5,547 nucleotides of DNA, taken from the NCBI GenBank assembly GCA_016789785.1, contig JAEUQE010000369.1:1-5547 (forward strand), given 5' to 3'. The position numbers and the translations under genes are program-made. Of this stretch, positions 1 to 5,330 are shown piece after piece. Position 1 is the first letter of the stretch. Every line of letters starts with the position of its first letter. Origin of the DNA: Bryobacterales bacterium (lineage in GTDB: Bacteria > Acidobacteriota > Terriglobia > Bryobacterales > Bryobacteraceae). The notes beneath the pieces are model-generated. The model saw only the letters and a program-made list of their open reading frames with translations. It had not been told where the DNA came from and ran no database searches.

Positions 1-341
1 CCAGTGACAGTGACCTGCTCGGCGAGCGATCCGATTTCGAGCGCGAAGTCGAGCCGGACGATCTGGCCGATTTCGAGGAGCACGCCGGATCGCGTCACGG
101 GCTTGAACCCGGGTGCCTGCACGGCGATGCGATACGTGCCAGGCGGCAGGGCGGGCATGGTGAAGTAGCCGGAGTCATTCGTGGCGGCATCCCAGCCAAG
201 GCCGGTCGCTTCGTTGGCGGCGGACACTTTGGCGCCGGCGACGATGGCGCTGGAGGCGTCGGTGATGCGTCCGGTGATCTGGGCGGTTTGCGCCAGGACT
301 GCGACGGCGGACAGAAGAACGATCGGCAAGGGACGGAGCAT
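1..341 (-). CDS. TonB-dependent receptor, Oar-like, N-terminal part (truncated by window edge)
   Basis: Outer-membrane receptor of the type that begins with a carboxypeptidase-regulatory-like (CarboxypepD_reg) beta-sandwich before the plug and barrel; only the first 113 residues are visible. Residues 1-17 form a Sec signal peptide (hydrophobic IVLLSAVAVLA, likely cleaved after Ala17 or Ala20). Residues 22-105 show the regulatory domain: ITGRITDASSA at the start, then DSGYFTMPALPPGTY, the typical turn of this fold, then VQAPGF. The fragment ends in EQVTVT, the segment that normally links this domain to the plug. The start is set by a GGAGGG ribosome binding site (349-354, read on the minus strand) 7 nt upstream of the ATG. 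In Acidobacteria such receptors are thought to import large organic substrates or act as adhesin-like transporters; the substrate cannot be read here. The gene is divergent from the LysM gene. The barrel lies outside the window, so a regulatory-domain protein of another kind is possible but less likely. Confidence 0.85.
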   Translation of the reverse strand, partial: MLRPLPIVLLSAVAVLAQTAQITGRITDASSAIVAGAKVSAANEATGLGWDAATNDSGYFTMPALPPGTYRIAVQAPGFKPVTRSGVLLEIGQIVRLDFALEIGSLAEQVTVT

Positions 342-447
342 GGTCGAGCCCTCCAGCGGCTTTTGAAAACACTACCATACCGAAGCGTTGTGTGCGGCCA
401 TGTAGGGCTAGTCGACGCGTTGCGTTAGATGCTCAGAAGACAGGTGA

Positions 448-469
448 CGGAATCCGCATCCGGATTCCG
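448..469. repeat. Perfect 9-bp inverted repeat with 4-nt loop upstream of LysM gene
   Basis: The arms CGGAATCCG (448-456) and CGGATTCCG (461-469) are perfect reverse complements around CATC. The motif TCCGCAT also occurs twice as a direct repeat (453-459 and 466-472), and the centre contains the palindrome ATCCGGAT (458-465). It ends 14 nt before the GGAGG ribosome binding site of the LysM gene. It could be a protein-binding operator or, if transcribed, a stable 5'-leader hairpin. It is not followed by a T-run, so it is not a canonical terminator. Confidence 0.8.
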
Positions 470-483
470 CATTAGTTACCAGC

Positions 484-488
484 GGAGG
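484..488 (+). promoter_or_regulatory. Ribosome binding site that fixes the LysM gene start
   Basis: GGAGG sits 6 nt before the ATG at 495. The in-frame ATG at 429 has no such site, and translation from it would run through the inverted repeat, so 495 is chosen as the start. Confidence 0.8.
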
Positions 489-494
489 AAACCG

Positions 495-1196
495 ATGTTC
501 TATGAGGACGTGAAGCTGGTAAGCGGTGATACGGTGTGGCAACTCGCCATCGCCTACGGCTACAAGGGCCCGGAGTGGACGAAGATCTGGAACGATCCAA
601 AGAACGCGGCGCTCGTTGCAAAGCGCGGAAAACCCGAAAAGCTCCAGGTCGGCGATGTGCTGATGATCCCGATCCCGTGGAAGGTGATCAGCAAATCGCT
701 GGTTGCGGAAGCGCACGGCGCAGGTTTCGAGATGAAGCGTGACGGCGAGGCTGGAAAGCGCCTGGGCTTCGTGCAGACGGTGTATCGCCACAATCAGCCG
801 ATCGGTCCGAACCCGAATCCGTTCTGCGTGGATGCCTGTACGCCGGACGACAACCTGCCGTTCTACTGGACCGAGAAAGAGATCAAGGACGATCCTTCGC
901 TCCGCACCACGTTCATTGACCATCCGAGCCGCAACAATCCGACCGTTGGGATGGGAACAACCAAGTGGCGTGCGGTGGTCTCAATTTCGGTACAGACTGA
1001 GAAGCGGGTTACCGTGTGGGACTCGTGGGTGTGGGGATTCGATCTGACGCCCGCCGGTGCAGTGTCGACAATCGGCCCACGTGCCGCCACGGCCCATGAA
1101 ATCGAAGGTCACATGAATCTGCTGCGCAAGGGTGTCGGGACTTCGCCCGACAGCTTTTCGAAGCAGGGGTGGACCTTTCGCCGGCCACCTGCCTGA
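495..1196 (+). CDS. LysM-domain protein without signal peptide, C-terminal domain unrecognised
   Basis: Protein of 233 residues. Residues 6-61 resemble a LysM module, a fold that binds N-acetylglucosamine-containing glycans such as peptidoglycan: it opens with VKLVSGDTVWQLA, has WTKIWNDPKN in the middle and closes with LQVGDVLMIPIPW. There is no signal peptide, lipobox or membrane segment, which is unusual for a peptidoglycan-binding protein that works outside the cytoplasm. Lone LysM modules without signals are known in phage-tail and contractile-injection components, where another machine carries the protein out; that is a family-level analogy, and no tail or secretion gene is visible. Residues 62-233 match no domain I can name. 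They are rich in Trp and Pro, contain a CVDAC pair (Cys111, Cys115), an aromatic stretch VWDSWVWGF (174-182) and HEIEGH (201-206). The next gene begins 15 bp after the stop, so the two are probably co-transcribed. The start is fixed by GGAGG at 484-488. The LysM call is fairly secure; the function is unknown. Confidence 0.78.
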   Translation: MFYEDVKLVSGDTVWQLAIAYGYKGPEWTKIWNDPKNAALVAKRGKPEKLQVGDVLMIPIPWKVISKSLVAEAHGAGFEMKRDGEAGKRLGFVQTVYRHNQPIGPNPNPFCVDACTPDDNLPFYWTEKEIKDDPSLRTTFIDHPSRNNPTVGMGTTKWRAVVSISVQTEKRVTVWDSWVWGFDLTPAGAVSTIGPRAATAHEIEGHMNLLRKGVGTSPDSFSKQGWTFRRPPA

Positions 1197-1211
1197 GTTG
1201 AGAGGAGCGTG

Positions 1212-1613
1212 ATGCGGGTTCTGGTATTGATCATCGTACTGGGAGCCGGCTGCGCCGCAGCCTTCCCACAGGAATCTCAAGGAGGACGCATGTCCGAAAA
1301 AACCGCCGTTTCTCAAATGTCCACCGAGACGGCCAAACGCGTGAAAGTGGTGCTGCGGGTGAAACTGCTGGAGCGGCGCGGCGGAGACAAGTACGGATGG
1401 GACATCGTGCAGGTGCTCGCCGTATTGAAGAACGAAAGCGATCAACGTTTCGAAGGGCGGATCGAGATCGCGCATTACTCATGGAAAACCGGTGTCCCCG
1501 ACGGGGAGTCGACGGTCTACCTTGAGCCCTACGGCGAAAACCCGGACCAGTGGCGTTTGCTGGACGGCGGTGGCGAACATGGTGTGAGCCACGTGACGCC
1601 GCCGCCGAAGTAG
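1212..1613 (+). CDS. Small hypothetical protein, exported from the first start
   Basis: I do not recognise the family. From the ATG at 1212 (AGAGGAG at 1201-1207, 4 nt away) the product has 133 residues and begins with a hydrophobic signal sequence (VLVLIIVLGAGCAAAF) probably cleaved after the Ala run. The Cys in GAGC is not preceded by Leu at -3, so a lipoprotein is possible but not typical. After a Ser/Thr-rich linker comes a compact, probably beta-rich domain: KRVKVVLRVKLLERR, then GWDIVQVLAVLKNES, then EGRIEIAHYSW. The pattern of strands with a 'KNES' turn resembles small immunoglobulin-like or interaction domains, but this is only impression. An internal ATG at 1290 with a stronger ribosome binding site would give a cytoplasmic 107-residue form. 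A GTG at 1209 is also in frame but lies 1 nt from the ribosome binding site. The gene lies 15 bp after the LysM gene and is probably in the same operon, which suggests a joint role. Confidence 0.72.
   Translation: MRVLVLIIVLGAGCAAAFPQESQGGRMSEKTAVSQMSTETAKRVKVVLRVKLLERRGGDKYGWDIVQVLAVLKNESDQRFEGRIEIAHYSWKTGVPDGESTVYLEPYGENPDQWRLLDGGGEHGVSHVTPPPK
1279..1285 (+). promoter_or_regulatory. Internal ribosome binding site for an alternative, signal-less start
   Basis: AAGGAGG, a near-perfect anti-16S match, lies 4 nt before an in-frame ATG at 1290 inside the small gene. It is a better match than the site used by the upstream start at 1212. Initiation here would drop the signal peptide and give MSEKTAVSQMSTE as N-terminus. 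Confidence 0.6.
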
Positions 1614-1630
1614 CGGCGCGTGTAAACTCT

Positions 1631-1675
1631 GGCGTTTTCGTTCCGCAAGTTCGGAACGGTTATGGCGCGAACGCC
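1631..1675 (+). repeat. Nested inverted repeats before the hydrolase gene
   Basis: An inner perfect 7-bp stem, CGTTCCG (1639-1645) with CGGAACG (1652-1658), has a 6-nt loop. It is enclosed by a second perfect 6-bp stem, GGCGTT (1631-1636) with AACGCC (1670-1675). In RNA this could fold as one interrupted hairpin between the small gene and the hydrolase start at 1688. No U-run follows, so it is not a canonical intrinsic terminator. It may be a leader structure, an RNA-end stabiliser or an operator. Confidence 0.55.
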
Positions 1676-1687
1676 GTCTGAGCAAGC

Positions 1688-2614
1688 ATGTTACGCGCGT
1701 TCGCCGCCGCCTCACTCCTGTGCATGGCAGGCGTGCATCTGTCTGCTCAGGAGTATCCGATCGTCCGCGAAGTACATCCCTTCGCAGGGTCGAGGCTTTT
1801 CGTGCCGAACAATCAGGAACCTCGAACTTCAGTCATCATGCTGCACGGAAGCGAAGGCGGTTCGGTCCCCTATATCGAATCCGAAGCCACCGTGCTCGCC
1901 ACGCAAGGATTCGCGGTGCTCGTGCTGTGTTACTTCGACTGTCTGCGCGGACTTGTGGGACCGAGGCAGACTCTGAAGGATGTGGACGTATCCACGGTGA
2001 CGAATGCGATCGGCTGGATGCGTTCGCAGCCGCTGAGCAATGGCAGAGTTGTGGTGTACGGATTCTCACGCGGTGGTGAACTCGCGATGGTGATCGGAAG
2101 CTTGAGTCTGCCGGAAGCGGAGAAGGCCGATGCGCTGATCGCACATTCCCCAAGTGACAAGTTCAACAGTTTTTACAACTGGAGCTGGCGGGAGCCGTCG
2201 TGCTGGCTCTGCCGCAGAGGGCAAGGGCAATGCCCGGATCCGAACCGGCGCGCCGATTTTCAGTGGAACCTTTCGTGCGGGCCGGATGACGAGACGCGCA
2301 TGGACTTCTCGCGCAGTGCGTGGTTGATTGCGGGCCGCTTCGTCGCCACGGGAATGCGCATTGAGATCGAGAAGTTTGAAGGGCCCGTGCTGATCACCGT
2401 TGGCGAGAAGGACCAGACGTGGCCCGTCGACCAGACAAGGCGGCTGGAAGCTTCGTTGCGGGCAGTGGGCCGTGACCCTGAAGTGCACTACTTCCCCGAA
2501 GGCGGCCATGTCTTCGCGGCGGGCGATGAGAACAAGCGCCGGGGCATTGTGCTCGCGTTTCTACGGCGGATTCACGATCCGGTTAGTCGTTCTCCACTAC
2601 CACAATCACACTGA
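1688..2614 (+). CDS. Exported alpha/beta hydrolase (dienelactone hydrolase / BAAT-C-like)
   Basis: Serine hydrolase of 308 residues that probably cleaves an ester or thioester outside the cytoplasm; the substrate is not predictable. Residues 1-21 form a Sec signal peptide ending in LSAQ. The oxyanion-hole region is MLHGSEGG (51-58), the nucleophile elbow is YGFSRGG with Ser127, the acid is Asp242 in VGEKDQTWPV, a wording typical of the acyl-CoA thioester hydrolase/BAAT C-terminal family, and the base is His274 in EGGHVF. All three triad residues are thus present in the right order. Between nucleophile and acid lies an unusual insertion with four cysteines (172, 175, 182, 197); with Cys81 and Cys85 the mature protein has six, which suits disulfides in an exported enzyme. 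The ATG at 1688 is the only reasonable start, since an in-frame stop lies at 1679 and the next Met would cut into the signal peptide; its ribosome binding site is poor. The end overlaps the convergent SIMPL-like gene by 32 bp. Confidence 0.85.
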   Translation: MLRAFAAASLLCMAGVHLSAQEYPIVREVHPFAGSRLFVPNNQEPRTSVIMLHGSEGGSVPYIESEATVLATQGFAVLVLCYFDCLRGLVGPRQTLKDVDVSTVTNAIGWMRSQPLSNGRVVVYGFSRGGELAMVIGSLSLPEAEKADALIAHSPSDKFNSFYNWSWREPSCWLCRRGQGQCPDPNRRADFQWNLSCGPDDETRMDFSRSAWLIAGRFVATGMRIEIEKFEGPVLITVGEKDQTWPVDQTRRLEASLRAVGRDPEVHYFPEGGHVFAAGDENKRRGIVLAFLRRIHDPVSRSPLPQSH

Positions 2615-3158
2615 ACTGGAATTGCAACAGGCCCGAGGGCTGCCCGAAGAGCATCGGCGAGCGCCCGGCATCCACCAGTTCAGGCATGGGATCGATGGTG
2701 ACGGAGCGGATCTTGCCGCCTCCACCAGCGCTTCGCCTGGCCTCGGCAACCAGTTCGCCGAGCACACGGCGCTTCAACGCATCCACGGTCTTCGGCGAGG
2801 GGCGAAGAAAGAACTGATACGTCATGCTGCCTTCTTTGTCGCGGAGTTGACGCCGCGCGTGCTCCAGTTGCTTCACCTGATCGTTCAATGCAGTGAACGG
2901 GCGCACGAAGCTGAACTGCCAGCCGAGCCGGTCACTGCCGTCCTGTAGCGTGCCTACGCTTTTCAGATCCGATGCCGCGACTCGCAGGGGCGCGAGCAAC
3001 GCGACCGCCTGATCCACCAGAGTGTCTGTGGGAGTGGTGAGCACAAGCTCGACCGAGATCTCTTCCGGAGTCAGCGACACCGTGCGGGACGCAGTGCCCA
3101 CGCTCTGCGCCTGCGCGAACGAAATCCCGAGCAGCACGATCAGCAGTATCCGAAACAT
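2583..3158 (-). CDS. Exported SIMPL/DUF541-like protein
   Basis: Protein of 191 residues with a Sec signal peptide (residues 1-17, FRILLIVLLGISFAQA, cleavage before QSV). The rest resembles the SIMPL (DUF541) family: an N-terminal strand segment SRTVSLTPEEISVELVL, a long helix followed by a charged region (about 91-110), then TYQFFLRP, the helical stretch KTVDALKRRVLGELVAEARR that corresponds to the family's 'Ala-rich helix', a glycine turn (GGGG, 145-148) and closing strands around IRSVTIDPMPE and FQFSVIVVV. The family is periplasmic or surface-bound and poorly understood; some members are linked to stress or membrane integrity. The match is by pattern and is diverged, so a different small exported family is possible. 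The start at 3158 is preferred over the ATG at 3170 because GGAGG lies 5 nt before it. It is divergent from the sulfatase (47 bp) and convergent with the hydrolase, with overlapping ends. Confidence 0.72.
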   Translation of the reverse strand: MFRILLIVLLGISFAQAQSVGTASRTVSLTPEEISVELVLTTPTDTLVDQAVALLAPLRVAASDLKSVGTLQDGSDRLGWQFSFVRPFTALNDQVKQLEHARRQLRDKEGSMTYQFFLRPSPKTVDALKRRVLGELVAEARRSAGGGGKIRSVTIDPMPELVDAGRSPMLFGQPSGLLQFQFSVIVVVEND

Positions 3159-3163
3159 TTCCG

Positions 3164-3168
3164 CCTCC
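3164..3168 (-). promoter_or_regulatory. Ribosome binding site that fixes the SIMPL-like gene start
   Basis: CCTCC on the plus strand reads GGAGG on the minus strand, 5 nt before the ATG at 3158. It overlaps the alternative ATG at 3170, which therefore is unlikely to be the true start. Confidence 0.75.
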
Positions 3169-3170
3169 AT

Positions 3171-3198
3171 TTGTTTGTGTGGCCTGACGCCGTAGAAT
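3171..3198 (+). promoter_or_regulatory. Predicted sigma70-type promoter giving a leaderless sulfatase mRNA
   Basis: TTGTTT (3171-3176) and TAGAAT (3193-3198) are separated by 16 bp. The -10 matches the consensus at 5 of 6 positions and the -35 at 3 of 6. The ATG of the sulfatase (3206) comes exactly 7 nt after the -10, where transcription would be expected to start, and no Shine-Dalgarno sequence precedes it. Both facts fit a leaderless message. Confidence 0.55.
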
Positions 3199-3205
3199 AA
3201 CCAAC

Positions 3206-4546
3206 ATGGCTACACGCCGCGAATTCCTGTCCGCCGCCGGATCACTTCTCGCACCGGCCGCAGCAACGCGCAAACCGAACATTGTGCTCATTGTCGCCGA
3301 TGATCTCGGGTACGCGGACGTCGGATTCCACGGGTGCAGGGAAATCCTCACTCCTAATCTTGACGTGCTTGCAGGCCGAGGCGTGCAATTCACAAACGGA
3401 TATGTTTCGCATCCGTTCTGCAGTCCGACCCGTGCCGGACTGCTGACCGGCCGTTACCAGCAGCGTTTCGGCCACGAAAACAACATGAAGTTCAATCCCG
3501 AAGATGAAATCGCGGGGCTGCCGCTCTCCGAGCAGACGCTGCCTTCCATGTTGAAGCAGGCGGGCTATCGGACGGCGGCGATCGGCAAGTGGCACCTCGG
3601 CGCGCATCCCAAATTTCATCCGCTGAAGCGTGGCTTCGACGAGTTCTTCGGGTTCATTGGCGGCGGGCACGATTACTTCGATTCCGGCAAGGCTGGTGAT
3701 CCGAGGGAGTTGTTCGTGCCAGTAGAACGCGACGGGAAGCCGGTGCTGATCTACGAATACCTGACCACGGCGCTTGGCAAGGAGGCTGCATCGTATGTGG
3801 AGCGCAACGCGGCGCATCCGTTCTTCCTCTACTGTGCGTTCAATGCTCCGCATTCTCCGTTGCAGGCTCCCGTGCCACTGACGCAGCTCTACTCCGCGAT
3901 CGCGGACAAGGATCGCCGTACTTACGCCGCAATGGTCAGCGCGCTGGATGAGTGTGTGGGACGCATTCTGTTCAACATCCGCCTGCACAAACTGGAGCGG
4001 GACACGCTGATCTTTTTTCTGAGCGACAACGGCGGTCCGGTGAAGGGAAACGCTTCGAACAATGCGCCTCTGCGCGGCGCGAAACGAACACTCTACGAGG
4101 GTGGCATCCGCGTTCCGTTTGTGGCGCATTGGACCGGGCGCTTGCCTGAGGGGAAGCAGCATCACGAGCCTGTGAGTTCGCTCGATATCGTGCCGACGGC
4201 ACTTGCGGCGGCGGGCATCACGGCGCCGCCGGCACAGAAACTCGATGGCGTGAATCTGTTACCGCAACTCGACGGGAAGAATGCCGCGCCACCTCAACGG
4301 AACCTCTATTGGCGGATGTTCGGGGGGCATCAATTCGCGGTGCGCGACCAGCAGCACAAGCTGATTCGAAACGCCGATGGTTCCGCCGAGTTGTATGATC
4401 TAAAGGCCGACATCGGAGAAGCGGCCAACCTCGCGAGTGCGAAGCCTGCCGTGCTGAAGAGGCTGAACACGGCGATTGATCAATGGAATCGTGGGCTGAT
4501 CAAGCCGAAGTGGGATGACCACATCTTCCATCGCAAGCCAGCGTAG
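3206..4546 (+). CDS. Tat-exported arylsulfatase-like sulfatase (formylglycine type, S1 family)
   Basis: Sulfatase of 446 residues that hydrolyses sulfate esters, probably on a sulfated sugar or glycan, in the periplasm or outside the cell. The N-terminus has the twin-arginine motif TRREFL (3-8) followed by an Ala-rich segment to about residue 20. The sulfatase signature CSPTRAGLLTGR starts at Cys72, the residue that is converted to formylglycine; Arg76 follows. By comparison with human arylsulfatase A all ten active-site residues are present: metal ligands Asp32, Asp33, Asp274 and Asn275; Lys128 and His130 in GKWHLG; His216 in APHSP; Lys293 in GAKRTLYEGG. Length is normal for the family. Because the Cys-type site needs a formylglycine-generating enzyme before or during export, one should be encoded elsewhere in the genome. 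Translation is probably leaderless. The gene ends 6 bp from the convergent RraA-like gene. The family assignment is secure; the substrate and subfamily are not determinable here. Confidence 0.95.
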   Translation: MATRREFLSAAGSLLAPAAATRKPNIVLIVADDLGYADVGFHGCREILTPNLDVLAGRGVQFTNGYVSHPFCSPTRAGLLTGRYQQRFGHENNMKFNPEDEIAGLPLSEQTLPSMLKQAGYRTAAIGKWHLGAHPKFHPLKRGFDEFFGFIGGGHDYFDSGKAGDPRELFVPVERDGKPVLIYEYLTTALGKEAASYVERNAAHPFFLYCAFNAPHSPLQAPVPLTQLYSAIADKDRRTYAAMVSALDECVGRILFNIRLHKLERDTLIFFLSDNGGPVKGNASNNAPLRGAKRTLYEGGIRVPFVAHWTGRLPEGKQHHEPVSSLDIVPTALAAAGITAPPAQKLDGVNLLPQLDGKNAAPPQRNLYWRMFGGHQFAVRDQQHKLIRNADGSAELYDLKADIGEAANLASAKPAVLKRLNTAIDQWNRGLIKPKWDDHIFHRKPA

Positions 4547-4552
4547 CCGTTG

Positions 4553-5305
4553 TCAGATGCGATTGAAGACCTGAATCGCCTTCGTCAGCGAGCGGTACTG
4601 TTTGATGAACGGCACCATCTTCGTTTCGCGTTCATCAATCTCCTGGGAGCGCTTCAGCACCTCCTGCGCGCGTTCCTGCGGCACGACAACCACGCCGTCT
4701 TCACCCGCAACGATGATGTCGCCGGGGCGCACCTTGACGCCGCCGCACTGTACCTCGACATCCTTGGCAACGCTCGCCCAGCGGCTGACGGAGCTCGACG
4801 GCACCACGCTGCGAGAGTAGACGGGGAGCCCGAGCGCACGGATCTCTGCAAGGTCGCGCACGCCGCCATCCAGGATGACGCCCGCCATACTGCGCGACTT
4901 CGCGGCGGTGGCCATCAACCCGCCCATGCCCGCGACATCGAGACTTCCTTCCACCACGATGATGCCGACATCGCCCGGTTTCGCTTCGTCGATCATCGCA
5001 ACCGAATGCTTCGCCGAAAGTGCAGCAGTGGCGGCTTCGGGAGGAGCGGGCTTCAGCACCGCGGTGGTTGCGCGGCCCACAACTTTGCCCGGAATGCGGG
5101 GCATCATGTCATGCGACATGAAACCACGCACGCCCACCACCTGATCCACCGCGTCGGACACGGAGGCAACCGTCGACTTTCGGAATCCATCGATCAATGG
5201 GTCGGCGGGCGCCGCGGACTTTTTGGCGGCCTGCTGGAAGCCCATCAATACAAGAAGCGCAAGCACGGCTGCGCTGCCATAAAACAAACGAGTGCGTCTC
5301 TTCAT
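4553..5305 (-). CDS. RraA-family protein (aldolase-like) with N-terminal signal or membrane anchor
   Basis: Protein of 250 residues of the RraA/'dimethylmenaquinone methyltransferase-like' fold, which includes 4-hydroxy-4-methyl-2-oxoglutarate aldolases and the RNase E regulator RraA. The core signature is LDGGVRD (145-151) with the Arg150-Asp151 pair that in the aldolases binds substrate and metal; further family marks are KPGDVGIIVVEG (109-120), LGLPVYSR (158-165) and GEDGVVVVP (201-209). The N-terminus is unusual: a basic start (KRRTR) and a hydrophobic segment (about 11-22) that look like a signal peptide or anchor, whereas typical family members are cytoplasmic. GAAAGGA lies 8 nt before the start as ribosome binding site in the form GAAAGGA (minus strand). 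Old annotation as a methyltransferase should not be used. It follows the epimerase-like gene by 25 bp and is probably in its operon, so a sugar- or keto-acid-related role is inferred. True RNase E regulation is unlikely for an exported protein. Confidence 0.87.
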   Translation of the reverse strand: MKRRTRLFYGSAAVLALLVLMGFQQAAKKSAAPADPLIDGFRKSTVASVSDAVDQVVGVRGFMSHDMMPRIPGKVVGRATTAVLKPAPPEAATAALSAKHSVAMIDEAKPGDVGIIVVEGSLDVAGMGGLMATAAKSRSMAGVILDGGVRDLAEIRALGLPVYSRSVVPSSSVSRWASVAKDVEVQCGGVKVRPGDIIVAGEDGVVVVPQERAQEVLKRSQEIDERETKMVPFIKQYRSLTKAIQVFNRI

Positions 5306-5330
5306 CTGGATGATCCTTTCGGTAACGTCA

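Larger units (their letters stand above)
342..494. promoter_or_regulatory. Divergent intergenic region between receptor and LysM gene
   Basis: This gap of 153 bp must hold the promoters of both divergent genes. For the receptor a TATGGT hexamer (374-379, minus strand) followed by a GGAGGG ribosome binding site is the best -10 candidate, but no convincing -35 lies at the right distance. For the LysM gene TTAGAT (425-430) is a weak -10 candidate, again without a clear -35. The right third carries the perfect inverted repeat listed separately. That promoters lie here is inferred from gene orientation; the specific hexamers are weak. Confidence 0.4.

Noticed and set aside
429..494. Upstream in-frame ATG extending the LysM protein by 22 residues
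   Set aside because: No ribosome binding site, the added residues run through the inverted repeat, and a strong GGAGG precedes the ATG at 495.
408..923. Open frame of 171 codons on the minus strand opposite the LysM gene
   Set aside because: The plus-strand frame has a LysM domain and a strong ribosome binding site; this frame has neither.
1222..1256. Lipoprotein signal in the small protein (Cys after GAG)
   Set aside because: The residue at -3 is Gly instead of Leu or a similar residue, so ordinary signal-peptide cleavage after the Ala run is more likely.
2400..2948. Open frame of 182 codons on the plus strand bridging the hydrolase end and the SIMPL-like gene
   Set aside because: It is a shadow frame of the hydrolase, then antisense to the SIMPL-like gene; composition is atypical and no start signal is present.
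3242..4165. Open frame of 307 codons on the minus strand inside the sulfatase
   Set aside because: It lies wholly opposite conserved sulfatase motifs and has no recognisable domain of its own.
4559..4579. Inverted repeat GCGATT / AATCGC with a 9-nt loop near the sulfatase end, considered as terminator
   Set aside because: The stem is only 6 bp with a long loop, lies inside the RraA-like coding region and has no T-run; likely chance.
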